A stretch of 64,000 bases of DNA from Schistosoma haematobium (GCF_000699445.3 NC_067195.1:16067287-16131286), one strand, 5' to 3'. Counted from the first letter of the stretch, positions 1-11,787 are shown. The notes: generated from the letters alone by a model not told the origin. A program made the numbers and translations.

Positions 1-239
1 AAGTCAACTCATCGAAGTGGAATTGATGTTTGAAGTTGATAATTTCTAGTCATCTATGATATGTAATTGCAGCTTAAAAGAAATAATTATGTAACTCAAT
101 AAATCTTAAATATATTTGTTGGTTATAGACGTTCATTTGTGTAGTTTTCATTACCAATGTTCGACGTGATTATTTCAAGAAAAATTGAACATGAAATAGA
201 TTATAAATAATAAAAAATAGTTGGATTTTACAAATAAAT

Positions 240-575
240 TATAGTTGATTCACGAGTCGATCTAAGCTAGATTACCACTGAAAACCTGGAAGCACTGGAT
301 AGCCTAGTATAATACTCCTCAGTAGTGCACACCCACGATCCTGTACACAGGTCTCAAATTCAGGATTTTCGGACACGCGCGCGAACGCCTGAACTCTAGA
401 CTACCGATCCGGCATCCAACGGATATCTAACTTCAATCGATCCATGATTTTGTGCAACCCTTCATCCGTTGTCTGAGATGAATAACTGTCCCACACCGTT
501 CACTGATTAAACTCCACTATCAATGGCTTCTCACTAGAACTTCGTGACACAAATCTTTGTGAACAGTTTCATATT
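240..575 (-). repeat. SINE family B copy (tRNA-headed, hammerhead remnant)
   Basis: On the - strand this copy reads leader, Pol III-like tRNA head (around 330-415), degenerate hammerhead region (around 285-330) and tail. It aligns by eye with 53155-53515. The CTGAGGA core is present, but the segment holding GAAA is deleted, so no active ribozyme is expected. It lies in the kinase intron just upstream of the exon at 645. Confidence 0.7.
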
Positions 576-644
576 ATAAATAGAAGTGATTTCTCGTGTT
601 TTTAAATATTCAATAAAAGTTTGTTTGTTTTGTTACTACGAAAG

Positions 645-809
645 GTTGGTCGTAAATCGGATATTTGGTCATTAGGTGTAATCCTTTATATGATGGTCTA
701 CGGTCAGTTACCTTTTAATCAAGATAAACTTCACTCTCGTCTATCAGCCATTATAAGTCCCAGTGTAAAAATATCTTTGCCAGCTATCAAGAATAAATCT
801 ATTTATAAG
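645..809 (+). CDS. TTK: Protein kinase, penultimate coding exon (TTK/MPS1-like)
   Basis: This 55-codon exon encodes kinase subdomains IX-X: KSDIWSLGVILYMMVYG, then GQLPFNQ, then LSAIISPSVKISLPAI. The SDIWSLG motif is the classic F-helix signature. The LSAIISP segment with a following hydrophobic-Pro stretch matches the TTK/MPS1 arrangement (LHAIIDP...EFP) better than SNRK or other CAMK-like kinases, which also carry SDIWSLGVIL. Splice sites: acceptor AG at 643-644 after a T-rich run, donor GTAAGC at 810, phase 0 on both sides. It joins in frame to 5905-6009. The ATP-binding and catalytic-loop exons would lie left of the window. TTK is the spindle-checkpoint dual-specificity kinase at kinetochores. 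The family assignment is inference, but the kinase call itself is firm. Confidence 0.8.
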
Positions 810-1138
810 GTAAGCAAATGTGACAGTTGTTGTATTTCGTTCTGTTATCTGGTTGAAGAAAAAACAGTATAATTAACAGGTGTCTTTGGTCTATTCTGTG
901 TATGAGATTCTTTCGAATATAAATAAAACCCTGTTTAAATAATCATTATCTAAAGTCGTTAGATAATAATTCTTTTAGTAATGGTTTGATTACTACTACA
1001 GCTGGAAAAAAGACGTCTATGTTTCCGAATTGTCTATTTTTATCTTATCATTAATTGTAATGTAACTTGTTCATTTTAATGCTTGTAGTACCCACTTTTC
1101 TTGGATCACTATAATACAATTACGAGAGATATTTCTTC

Positions 1139-1141
<3 letters not shown>

Positions 1142-1213
<72 letters not shown>
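1142..1213. repeat. (TA)n microsatellite
   Basis: About 36 uninterrupted TA units, in the kinase intron. Confidence 0.97.
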
Positions 1214-1217
<4 letters not shown>

Positions 1218-1395
1218 GACCTGGGAAACATAATGCACCAACAAGTAGTTACACTGAAACTTGGTAAATAGAACCCCAACAGTACTAAGAACTAGGACAA
1301 GTATGGTATTGTTCACTGTTCAGTGATTAATCAACGTAACTACAAATACTCTTGGACAGGCGAAACAATTATAGACAAATATTGACTCTAACCTC

Positions 1396-1868
1396 AAAAA
1401 ATATATATTGGTACAAGGAGGCACCAAACAGATATGCGCCACTAACGATTCGGTTTGCGTGAGGGCTGTGATACTGCCCGGGTGCACAAACCAAAGCAGG
1501 TGGTTTTCTTAGGGAGTCAAGCCCGGAGCCTTCAACCTATAGGTCTAATCCAAAAAGCAGTGGAACAACAACAGGAGATGCAGTCCCATGGTAGCCGGTG
1601 ACCAACAATTGGTTCATACGCCATTTGTTCCTTCAGGACCCTGCAGCCCATGTACACCATTTGTTTGGATTCAGGGTTTACCAACTCCCCTAAGTGGACT
1701 CTCCATATCCACCAACCCGGTTAAAGCGCCGGACATTCACTTTTCGTCCTCACTTTCGTAAACAACACCCGCCACGAGGAGGCAGTGAGTAGGACTTCCC
1801 TGGCAGTGGCTGTATGCACGTGGCCATGTGAGAGCATTTGGAGAGAGAGCTGACTCTCCCTGCTCTCG

Positions 1869-1872
<4 letters not shown>
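1396..1872 (-). mobile_element. Family C 0.5 kb non-autonomous retroelement, diverged copy
   Basis: This is the reverse complement of the repeats at 23088-23651 and 56050-56556. Its 3' tail (about 1396-1440) contains the complement of the CTCTTGTACCAATAT block shared with the RTE-1 LINE at 2539-2610. It has no meaningful ORF and is clearly more diverged than the other two copies. Its 5' end abuts a second (TA)n tract. Confidence 0.8.

Positions 1873-1913
<41 letters not shown>
1872..1913. repeat. (TA)n microsatellite
   Basis: About 20 TA units directly abutting the 5' end of the family C copy. Confidence 0.95.
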
Positions 1914-1916
<3 letters not shown>

Positions 1917-2479
1917 GCTTATGTATTAATTGTTCGATGTGTCAGTCTACGTTCAGTATGAACATAGAAAAAGGCGGACGATTCAACATGACTATGAATT
2001 TCAATAACTAATAATGATCGGAGTTAAATTTGAATTCATCAGTCAACTGTGAGGGAAGGAAATTGTAAAATCAGATAATAATCACTGATTAGTATTGTTT
2101 TTAGATTAGATTGTGTATTGCATGTGACAGCAGTGTTGACGGTTAGATTTGATTAGAGATTTATACTATAGATAATAAAACTGGTGTAACTATTGTATAA
2201 ACTCCTTATCAAAATCAATCTTGTTTATGTAACATCCTAGTACTTTGTTTATCAGGCAACACATATATATTGCGAATTTTCAAATTCATCTTTTCTAACA
2301 CTTAATTTAACCATACAATGAATGTTCACTTTGATATATGCCGTCGTATGTATCGATTGTCATAAACACCAACGATTAAGTGTATAAATGGCAACTTGAT
2401 TAATGGTACTTACATAGTTTTATTGATGAACAATTAATCAGTAGCGATATTATTTAAGTTTCAATATTCTGTGAATATC

Positions 2480-2538
2480 AGGTATTAGGGAATGATGGTA
2501 AATCAGTTGATGGGGTTGTGAATCTTCATCGACTGAGT
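2480..2538 (+). mobile_element. RTE-2 ORF2 fragment, left part split by RTE-1 insertion
   Basis: It matches 35955-36010 of the RTE-2 copy (AGGTATTAGGGA, then AATCTTCATCGACTGAG). It stops abruptly where the RTE-1 tail begins, and the same ORF resumes at 5438. The two pieces were one older + strand RTE-2 fragment. Confidence 0.75.
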
Positions 2539-2766
2539 TTTTATTTATTTATTTGAACACATGAATATTGGTACAAGAGAGCGCCAATATATATGCGCCA
2601 CACAAAACAATGAGAATTCGAAGAGAAGTAGAAAAAAAAACTAAGGAGCTCAAAAGAAAAGGAGAACTATGACGAAGAGATTGGTGTAAGGTAGTGTGGT
2701 AGTAACGAGGGAACGAAAAGGTACAATCAGAAGAAATCTTTCAGGTAAAGGAGACACAACCACTTT

Positions 2767-4170
2767 TTATGAAGAAAGTAAAAGAAGGTTACAGCAGGAT
2801 CGCCACTGGCTTCTATTCTGAGCCATATCTGATAACGTCTCTAGCCACTGTGTAGCACCATCTCTCAGACCCCAACCAGGGAGTCGTGAAGGACCGACAG
2901 AAGCCAGCCCTTTGCAGCTTTCTTTCATACCACGACACCATGTCATGCACTGACCACCTCTCCGCTTCTTCCAACCAGTCCCAGAGTCGGCAAATAATGC
3001 ACGACGTGGAATTCTCTGGGACGACATTCGTAGAACATGTCCAAGCCACCGAAGTCGATGTTTCAAGATGGTGACACCGAATGCATTATCGTCTCTGTGC
3101 CCGAACACACGATGCCGAACCTCTGCATTGCTGACATGGTGTTGCCACTGAATGTCAGCAATCCTTCGGAGACAGCGATGATCGAACACAGAGAGTCGTC
3201 TAACGTCCTCAACTCGGAGAGACCAGGTTTCACAAGCATAGAGCAAAACTGCTCTCACCGACGCGTTGTAGATCCGACCTTTTACAGCCAGACTGACATC
3301 ACGAAGGTGCCAGAGATGACCCAGATTGGCATAAGCCGCTCTGGCTTTCACTATTCGTGCATTGATCTCATCACTCACACCCCCACCAGCACTTATGCAG
3401 CTACCTAGATACACGAACTTCTCGACTACTTCTATCAGCTCACCATCCAGGGTGAGTACAGGATTAGAATCCTGCCAGTCTTGTAGAAGTACTTTGCACT
3501 TCGAAGGTGCAAAGCACATACCATACCTACGGACACTGATTGCCAACTGATTAAGTGCGGATTGCATGGCTTGGGCATTATCGCACAGTAAGACAATATC
3601 GTCCGCATACTCAAGGTCGAGAAGTCTTTCTCCAGGCAACAGATCCACACCACCATTACTTGCATCCATCAGAGCTGTTTCCAGAATGTCATCGATGGCA
3701 AAGTTGAAGAGGACTGGCGAGATTGGGCAACCCTGCCTAACCCCACTGCTCGAATGGAACAATGGAGAGAGGTGGTTGTATGCCCTCACTCTGCCTGAGG
3801 TGTTTGTATATAGGGCTTTTAGGATGTTAATAAACTTCTCAGGCACACCCTTCTTCAATAGACAATCCCAGAGAACAGTCCTGTCCAACGAATCGAAGGC
3901 AGCCCTGATGTCAAGAAACACTACGATTGTTGGCTTTTGATAAGTATGGCGGTGTTCAAACATTTGGCGGAGGTTGAAGATATGATGAATACATCCTCGA
4001 CCGGAACGAAAACCAGCCTGCTCCTTGCGAGTCAATCTTTCTCGGGTTTTGAACAACCTACGAAGTATGACAGAAGCCAATAGCTTGGACGCAATTGGAA
4101 GTAGACTTATCCTCCGATAGTTGTTACAGGAACGACGTGAACCCTTTTTAAAGATAGGGACAACTATCGA
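2767..4170 (-). pseudogene. RTE-1 reverse transcriptase domain (ORF2, carboxyl part)
   Basis: The long open reading carries all core RT motifs in order: FLDIRAAFDS (motif A), SSGVRQGCPISPVLFNF (motif B) and LEYADDIVLL (motif C, catalytic YADD). The conserved RTE carboxyl-terminal region follows (LRWLGHVLRM, then QWLETLSDMAQNRSQW). The frame is open up to 4080 by any start rule. Homology extends to about 4170 (IVVPIFKKGSRRSC), where an in-frame TAG and the deletion junction lie. Such proteins copy their own RNA at a nicked target site. Here the link to the endonuclease is broken. Confidence 0.9.
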
Positions 4171-4281
4171 CTCATTCTATGACGTTGGTGGATCAGTCGT
4201 CACCGGCCATGGAGGACAAGACAGTCTGACCGATGTTGCCGGAGCAGCAGGCCAGTTGAACTGCCCTTCGAAGAATTCTGC

Positions 4282-5437
4282 CTATCGTCCAAGACGTCGA
4301 TGGATGTTAGTGATTGGCATCCCATCATCCTCGCAGATTGTTTCACTCACACCAGACTTCTTGCTGCCAATGGCTTGGGTGTGTTGGAAGAGCTTCCGGT
4401 GGTTACCAGATGCAGCTGCTGCTTCCAGTTCATTAGCACGCTCCGACCACCAGGCTTCTCGGCCCTTACGCAAGCTTCGGCCGATTTCCTTACGTAACAT
4501 CCTTCGTTTATGGTCAAACTCACGGTCACCCGGAGTAGACCGACGGGCTTCAATGAGTTGTAAGGAACCTGCAGAAACCCAGTGCTTAAAAGCGGGACGT
4601 TTCGCAAACCCACAACTGACTGTACCCACCATTTTCATGGCGTCATGCAATTGCAACCAATGCTCATCTATACTTTTCGGTGGAGTGGTAGCTAGCCTAG
4701 AGGCTAGCTCGGTTCGATACTTACTTGCAACAGAAGTTGCAACCAGCTTGCTAACATCAATCTTTTGGTGGTGGTCACTTCGTTGGCCACTGAAAAGTAA
4801 GGCAAGATTGGCGCAGACCAAGGCATGGTCAGAGTCCAGATAGGTACTCCAAAAGGAGCGGCAGTCTTGTACACAACCACGCCAGCGGTAGCTGATCGCG
4901 ATGTGATCAATCTGAGTCCAGGCTTGAGATGCAGAGGGAGGACGCCAGGTGGCACATCGGCGGTGACTGTGCCGAAAGTTAGTGCTAGCCAGAAACAGGT
5001 TGTGGTCTGTGCACCGTTGCAGTAGACGGTCCCCGTTATCTGTCCTGCGACCAACAAGTCCCCATCGACCAACTAAACGACTCTCTTCTGTGCCTAGATG
5101 CCCGACCTGGGCATTCAAGTCTCCGGCTAGTACTACAATATCTGTCGAACGCACTTTCTGGAGAAGAACAGATAACTGGTGGTAAAACTCATCCTTGATT
5201 GCATCCGGGCTGCAATCTGTCGGGGCATAGGCGGAGATGATGAAAAGACATCGTTTCTCACGCCGATTTCTTCTCACTTTGATGGAACTTTCTAATCTAA
5301 CAGCACATAACCGACTGTTAATGGGGATCCAATCGACTAGTGCTGCCTCAGCTCTAGCGCTTAGTGCGACACCAACGCCAGCAAGACCAGACGAAGATGC
5401 CACAGGGTCCCCGGATAAGCGCACATAAAACAAGCTT
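4282..5437 (-). pseudogene. RTE-1 AP-like endonuclease domain (ORF2, amino part), 5'-truncated
   Basis: The reading includes the exonuclease-endonuclease-phosphatase motifs VVLAGDLNAQVG (GDLN), QIDHIAISYRW and DSDHALV (SDH). A basic linker follows, ending in FEGQFNW-type sequence downstream. The first catalytic Asn/Glu motifs are missing because of 5' truncation near 5437, where sequence switches to a + strand RTE-2 fragment. Confidence 0.88.
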
Positions 5438-5650
5438 GGGCCACGTGTTGCGTCGTATGCCTGAACACCGATTACCACGACACGCTATGCTAACCAGTGT
5501 TGGGAATGATTGGAAGAAAGTTAGGGGCGGCCAAACCAAAACGTGGCATCAGTGCTTGAAGTCACCAACTTCTAGTCTTAGCCATATTGGTAGATACAGA
5601 CTACTTTGTTAGGGTCCGCGTGACTATCGTAACCAATGGTTGGAGGACCA
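5438..5650 (+). mobile_element. RTE-2 ORF2 carboxyl fragment, right part
   Basis: It matches 36016-36230 (TTGGGCCACGTGTT, ATGCCTGAACACCGATTACC, GGGGCGGCCAAACCAAAACG). It continues the fragment at 2480-2538 across the RTE-1 insertion. Several indels and stops show it is dead. Confidence 0.85.
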
Positions 5651-5904
5651 TTGAAAAGCACGGGGAGCATTGGGTGAGCGTATCGTTCTAGTTCTAAATA
5701 ATGCGCATTCACACGTTATCGAACTAATAGCTTGCAAGCTGCTCGGCAAGCACCTTATACCTTTTATTTCACGGTTTTCTATTTCATTGGCTATTCCGCT
5801 GACCGTGATTCATGGTAAATATTGCATTTAAACAGGTACTGCTCTTTTTTATTGTTATTGCATCCATAATATTCTTTTACCGTTTATTTTCTAATTCGTT
5901 GTAG

Positions 5905-6009
5905 GCATTAGAACGGAGTTTAGTTCGAAATCATTTAGAAAGAGCATCTGTTGATGAATTACTGAGTTATGAATATGTGTCTAGTACATCAGCTGCTGAC
6001 TTATGGTAG
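5905..6009 (+). CDS. TTK: Protein kinase, last coding exon (TTK/MPS1-like)
   Basis: Thirty-four codons in phase 0 after the acceptor TTGTAG (AG at 5903-5904), ending at TAG 6007-6009. They encode LERSLVRNHLERASVDELL and SYEYV, kinase subdomain XI, with the invariant Arg that pairs with the APE Glu (family pattern CLKRDPxxRxSxxELLxHPYV). Only about nine residues follow the domain, so this form lacks a long carboxyl tail. A possible poly(A) signal AATAAA lies at 6599-6604. The 5,095-bp intron before this exon holds the retroelements described above. Confidence in the exon is high; the specific TTK identity is moderate. Confidence 0.75.
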   Translation, partial: ALERSLVRNHLERASVDELLSYEYVSSTSAADLW

Positions 6010-7992
6010 TGTTATATTTTACTTTTAATTTCTTAATTCTATTTTATATATATATATATATTTATACAGAAAATATTTGACAAGAGCACCCCAGTTTATA
6101 TTCATGATTAGGTTTTGATACCCAAAAAGTCCTATGAAGATAGTGAATAATAGCTTGATATTATTTCACATTTATATAATTTTGTTGTAACGTTAACTTA
6201 TCAGTGTCATATATATTCCTTGTGTTTTTTTTTCTTTCAAAATTTTTCTAGATGTCTAAAAAAACAGTCCGTTATTCTTCAATACCGGGACATATTTTTT
6301 TGTATATATATGTACATATTTCTTACTTGTATTATTTTTTTTACATTTATAGTTTTGCAACCTATTTATATCATTTAGTAATTTATTTTCCCTTCCTTTG
6401 TTCATTCTTTTTGTTTGTCACAATTACTTCCCTGTGTTTACATTGTTGTTTATTTTCTCCATCCAGTTATGTATTTCAGAGAATCTGAAGACTCAATCAC
6501 AATCAATATATTGTAGTGTATAAGTTTATAGTAATACTTATCATCATACGATTGATTGAATATTTATATCATGAATTGTTTTCTTTTTTATGACGAATAA
6601 TAAATTATGTTTCACAAACATTTATAACATTTTCCTAGTATGACTTTGTTATACATTGAGTTAGTGATTGTTTAGAAGTTTCAGGTTCCCAATCCAATCA
6701 CCTAACTAGGTCACACTACCTACTCGATAGACTTGAATCCCTGTATTTTGGTTTCGTTCACAGTGTAAAATAATCATGCATAGGATGATTAGATGTGAAA
6801 CGACGAAGCAGCTAGGTCTGACTTTTATGGACTTTTGAGAATGCCCTCAGTAATGATTTAAGTGTATTATCATAAATGAGGGGTAAACTTTGAAGTAAAT
6901 AACGTTGGTTTACCCCAATGTACTAAAAAATATTTCTCTGATCTCCCTCGAGGTATGTATTGGACGGACTAATTGTTTTAGTGGTACGGGAAGATATGTG
7001 TAGTTTGGAATTGGTGTTCTATATCATATAATGTCTGTACTTGCCATCGATTTTCGTGAAAACTATCTTCGAAAACAGCTGACTAAACTGAAGTAGATGA
7101 AGCTAATTTAGGGATTGTGACTCACTGGTTATAAAATGGAAGTTCCAACTTATAAGTTATCCCAATACATAGCTACATAAACCTTGGTGTTCACCCTCCG
7201 TGTGCTTACCTTTGCCTACTTGAAAATATTGACTAGAAATGTATCGTTATGTCAAAGATTCCTACGATGATTGGAACACGGTGTTGTTGGATCAATATGA
7301 AACTAGGGGAGTAGAGTTGTCATGTAATCCTACAGTTACTGCAGCGAAGTAAAAAATGAAACAATTACGCTGCTATAGATTAGATGATCAGCAGTGCGAA
7401 GGAGTGATGGGTGACCATTCGATACTTTCGTGTATGTGCTGCAATATTTTATACTGTTGAGATATTTGGAGACGTCTTTGAATAGAATCACATACTTCGA
7501 GCACGAGCTTATCTAAAAAAAGAAAGCGTTATATAACCTCCTTCTGTGGATGGCTAATAGCTTTTAGAAAGACGGATTATAGCGGAAAGCGAGTCTGCGA
7601 ATTAGTTACGTTCATTTACTACTATTATCAAGTTTTGGCTTGACATATCGAGTTTAATGAAAATCGGGTACGATTGCGATGGCATTGATATGAATTTTGC
7701 TTAAGCCAGTTGTTAAATGCCTACAAATCGTCTTCATCTAAACGTTTATAGATCAAGTTACCATTTAATGCGGTGACGTTCAGTTTCTGGAAGTCAGCTT
7801 ATGTGTTTGATTATGCCTAGTAATAATGATAGTATTTAAAGATCCCTGAGTGGTTGCGGCTATTTTTAGCTGGAATTAAGTCCAGTCTCTGAATTTGAAT
7901 AGTCGCTACATTTTTTGACGTATTGAAATGCTTCCATTAAATTAAATCTTGAAGTATGGTATCAGGATCTTAACGTTTTGAGACGATTGCAC
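6010..7992. other. Kinase 3' UTR and intergenic DNA, no gene recognised
   Basis: AT-rich. It includes a possible AATAAA at 6599 and a short TA run near 6047-6062. I see no coding exon, RNA gene or repeat I could pair with another copy. Confidence 0.5.
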
Positions 7993-8032
7993 TAATAATA
8001 AATATACCTTTGTTACATTACATTTGGTAGAA

Positions 8033-8094
8033 AAGTCGTATTTCTGACGTTTCGTGGCTTAATTTAAGCCACTTCTTCAGAGTAAATAAACGAC
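8033..8094 (-). ncRNA. Hammerhead ribozyme motif in left Penelope pLTR
   Basis: On the - strand: CTGAAGA (CUGANGA core, complement of 8074-8080), a stem II with GTGGC/GCCAC arms and an AT loop, GAAAC, then GTC (complement of 8046-8048). Stem III is minimal (ACGT), as reported for Penelope hammerheads that act as dimers. Stem I can form between the flanking TCGT/ATTT blocks with an internal loop. The core is identical to the right copy. Confidence 0.8.
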
Positions 8095-8293
8095 CGACAT
8101 TAACTCAAGTTTACATAGCACAAAGGAAACAATGCAAAATATTTTTAGTACAATTAAAATCATAATAGGTCTGAATATGTCAATGTGAAATTATTATTGA
8201 TCAAGGGATCTCCAGTATCGACGATCGTCGCAAATTTATTTATGTCCCACATTGTGACGATCGTTTTGGCCAATACCATCTAGACCACTCATC

Positions 8294-8705
8294 TGGCTCA
8301 GATATGTAGATGACACATTTTTCATTATTGAAAAGACTTCTTACTAATTTCTCAAAACATCAAATTCACTGTCAAAAAGGCAGATGAACATAGTGGACCA
8401 TCGTTTTTAAACTGTTTGGTTAAAAGGAATTCTAATGAAAGCTATATCCCGAAAAACGACACATCCAAATCGGTATATTGATTTTAACTCTGCGCATGCA
8501 TTTAGTACCGAAATTTCCCTAACCGTAAATCTCTTCAGAAAAGCAACCAAAAACATTACCTCAGAAGACAAGCTGAAAGAAAAAGAGAATACAACATACG
8601 TCCTACGTTCTAACAATTTTCCTAAAAATATTACCATAAACATATTAAAACAAAACTGTCTTTCGGTAAATACAAACCTAATGAAATTTCATGTATTAGT
8701 ACCGT
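8294..8705 (+). pseudogene. Penelope-like reverse transcriptase fragment
   Basis: Translation from 8294 gives WLRYVDDTFFIIEK, the RT active-site motif C (YVDD). A stop and frame changes follow around 8340-8435. The frame of 8435-8705 then gives the post-catalytic block RKTTHPNRYIDFNSAHAF and NLFRKATKNIT, matching the family pattern YRKPTHTxRYLxFxSxHP. FTVKKADEHSGPSFLNCL lies in another frame between them. Upstream RT motifs are absent. Confidence 0.85.
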
Positions 8706-8825
8706 AGTTTTACCTTACCACCACGGCACAAAAGAATTGCAGCGGATATTAAAAGCTTTCTATAAGACAACTAACACATTAGGAAACGCTTTAGTTGGAA
8801 ATAAAGATAGGTATCCGTTCACTTC

Positions 8826-9270
8826 CACTCAAAATTGTCTACAGATTAGGCTGTATCGATTGTGATGCGTTCAATGTTGGAGAATCTCCCCGTAAGATCT
8901 CGACCCGTACCAAGGAACATTTAAGTTACACAAAAACCTAATAATTCTCTAAAATTGGAAAATTCACAAATCAGCAATAGCAGTACATGTTATTTCCAAT
9001 ATTCACCAAATTGATATTAAAAATATCAAAATAATTCAGAAAGGGCTTTCTGACCACAAAGAGATGCGAGTAGCTAAAGCGTTTCACATAATGCTAAATC
9101 CCACTACCCTAAATAGGAATGAAGGACTGAATGATTCATTCAACCTGAACTGTTTTTCCAAACAACCACATCCGACTTTATTTTTACACACACAATCTCA
9201 ACCTACTACTTTTATCACAAATGTGTACATCTCTCATGCCTACATTCTGACACACAAATTAGTACAGTGA
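8826..9270 (+). pseudogene. Penelope-like GIY-YIG endonuclease fragment
   Basis: PLKIVYRLGCIDCDAFNVGE, then SPRKISTRTKEH, is a GIY-YIG domain start. It has the CxxC knuckle, the NVGE version of YIGE, and the catalytic Arg and His/Glu region. A later block (SDHKEMRVAKAFHIM, about 9049-9093) in another frame is its carboxyl part. Frameshifts make it non-functional. Confidence 0.8.
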
Positions 9271-9385
9271 CAGGCCATGCAAGAATAATTTCACATTGAC
9301 ATATTCAGACCTATTATGATTTTAATTGTACTAAAAATATTTTGCATTGTTTCCTTTGTGCTATGTAAACTTGAGTTAATGTCGG

Positions 9386-9446
9386 TCGTTTATTTACTCT
9401 GAAGAAGTGGCTTAAATTAAGCCACGAAACGTCAGAAATACGATTT
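9386..9446 (+). ncRNA. Hammerhead ribozyme motif in right Penelope pLTR
   Basis: CTGAAGA at 9399-9405, stem II GTGGC/GCCAC, GAAAC at 9426-9430 and GTC at 9431-9433. It is the mirror image of the left-arm motif. All catalytic core bases are present although the enclosed ORF has decayed. Confidence 0.82.
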
Positions 9447-9487
9447 TTCTACTCATTGTAATATGACACAAATATATTTATTATTAA

Positions 9488-11787
9488 CTCTCTACACAAT
9501 GCTCAATTTATTTGAAACTATGAAGTCCAACCTTGGTATGGATACCTGCTTTGCACTGATGTTAATAATTTCAACGATCATAGTATTCACATTGCATATT
9601 GACAATATCTCATACAAAATTGGACATTTTGACCAGTCCTTTCGTTAATAATAACGTAGAATGTTAAAACTTAACTACCAAGTCAATCTCTTAATTGTAA
9701 AGTGTAAGAGTATTGAAATCAGTCGAGAAACCAGTTGAAGTTTGGAAGCGCTGACAAGTTATCAACCAGCAAACGGTTATCTTTTTCGTTCGTATATACG
9801 GGTTTCGGCTTGTCACTACTTAGTACACAATTATCTTTCTCCAATATCTCTTTATTCAGTTATTTTTGTGAAAAAATATGGTGAATTAGCAGAAGAGATA
9901 AATCTGTATTTGATATTAAGAAGTATATATGTATATTAAACACAAATAATTAGAAGAATAGACATAGAGAAAAAAGCCAGCTTCATAGATGTCAAATATG
10001 AATATATGTAGACTTTTATACGTTGATTAATAGATAACAAGAGTAGAATTCACAAAGAATAATGGTGTATATTAATAATGTGTCATTGTAAATCAACTTG
10101 GAAAATAAATTAGAATTGTCGTACTATAACACATAATTATCAATATATTTTATACAATGTACGGTATATATACGTAGATGAATGGGAGTTAATAGGTTTG
10201 CAGTCGATTATGTAGACAAAAGTGCAATTTAATGGTTTACCATAATACATCATGCCTACTGAATATCAATATCAGTAGTTTGAAAGCATCTTAACAATAA
10301 GCAATGATTTGGTACATTGTATTTGAACTGCAACCCACCCATATACTTGAAATTTAGGATTATGATTGAGAATTCTTAGAATTAACAGAAAATTGAATCA
10401 GATAATAAGATTAGTGCAACAAATAAATGCCCGCAATACAATTTACACACCCTTAACCAATAATAATAATATATAAAGATGTACGTTTCTGGTAAAGTGA
10501 AAGACTTAAGTGTAATGTAATGATATCAGCAAGAACAACTTTAATGTATAATAAGGATTATCTGAAAGGCAGGATGATAAAATCTCATATTTATATTTTA
10601 ACAACGAGTAATCAAGAACGAAAACTAACATATTAGCTGCATAATTAAATGAAATGTCAGGAAACAAGTTGTAGACAAGCAATTTTAAAAAATAAAGTCA
10701 GCAGGAAAATTCGAGAGACTAATGAAACGCAGGGATTTGTCTACTTTCTACACATTCAATTGAGTTGAGTTTGTTTTCTATTATTTTCTTTTCATAGTTC
10801 AGATCCATTCTGTTTATCCCTGTATATATTATTAGTATTGTAATCTTATTAATAAAATGCATAAGATGAATGTCCATACTTTATATGAATTAAAATATTA
10901 ATGATTTCCGTATTTAGAAGTAAAAATAGGGAGAAAAAAAAATCAATTAATTAATCAAACAATACTAAATATTTATTCTAGTAAATAATGCAATTTTCTT
11001 CTAGACGAACTTGAATAGAAATGATAGACATCTCAGCATGTGATTATAGGATTAATTATTACATACAATTTAGATATAGACTGATAGGCTGAGCGAGTTA
11101 GGCATATCACACGTAGGTGCTCAAAAGTTATCTTAGGGTTAAAGCGTAAGTGAAAAATTGTAAATGGAACACGCTGTTAGAGGACATCGATTATATTCTT
11201 AGTCAAGATCTCAATTTAAATATATTTGACTGTATTGGAAGGATAAATGCAAATATAAATTCTGTTAATAATATCTTATTTCCTTTCACTCATGTCATAT
11301 TCCTTTCAAAAATTATTGGTTTTTTCTGTTTTGTACGTAATAAACTATTGTAGTGTAGGATTTATTTGATTTAAAGTATAAACATAGTTTTTTTTCATAT
11401 AGCGATATCTGAGATGAGATTTAAAATTACAAAGATGATAAGACATAATACTGACAACGTGAAAACCGTTGTGGTTTCTCAATTTCAAATTAAAAACGAG
11501 ACGTATTATTCTATGGTAAAGTTTCGTAGAAAAATTTTAAAGGGCCGAATAGTTTAAAGCATTCGTCCCATATAAAATCGCGTTCTAATTGAATGATTGT
11601 CATTAATGTGGAAATTATTGGAACATAAGATCGAAATAATGGAAAATGTCATCATAAAATTACGTTCTGAGTATTTAGAATGAATTTACGACAAACCATT
11701 AACACACATATTAAACATATAATTGTGGCCTAAAACAAGTGACATGTTGCAAGCAGTTGGTTAGTATGATTTCTCATATTACAATCA

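Larger units (their letters stand above)
2539..5437 (-). mobile_element. RTE-1 non-LTR retrotransposon, 5'-truncated with internal deletion
   Basis: A LINE of the RTE clade. On the - strand it carries an AP-endonuclease domain (about 5437-4282), a reverse transcriptase domain (about 4170-2767) and a short 3' UTR ending in a TTTA/AAATA-type repeat at 2539. The 5' end is truncated within the endonuclease. Near 4180-4200 the reading jumps from the linker straight to the start of the RT domain, which implies an internal deletion plus a stop. The copy is therefore not autonomous. It interrupts an RTE-2 fragment (2480-2538 and 5438-5650) inside the kinase intron. The target appears to have lost about 4 nt rather than being duplicated. 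Confidence 0.9.
7993..9487 (+). mobile_element. Penelope-like element with inverted terminal repeats, degenerate
   Basis: Left arm about 7993-8195 and right arm about 9285-9487 are reverse complements over roughly 200 bp. They enclose 1.1 kb of + strand coding relic with reverse-transcriptase and GIY-YIG signatures. Terminal repeats (pLTRs) in direct or inverted orientation are typical of Penelope-like retroelements, and the combination RT plus GIY-YIG endonuclease is diagnostic. The coding part is 5'-truncated and frameshifted. Both arms keep an intact hammerhead core. Confidence 0.85.

Noticed and set aside
1142..1213. CRISPR-like or satellite array
   Set aside because: Simple (TA)n only; no spaced direct repeats anywhere in the window.
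3037..4843. Several + strand ORFs of 60-240 codons opposite RTE-1
   Set aside because: They are antisense shadows of the LINE's endonuclease and RT coding sequence.
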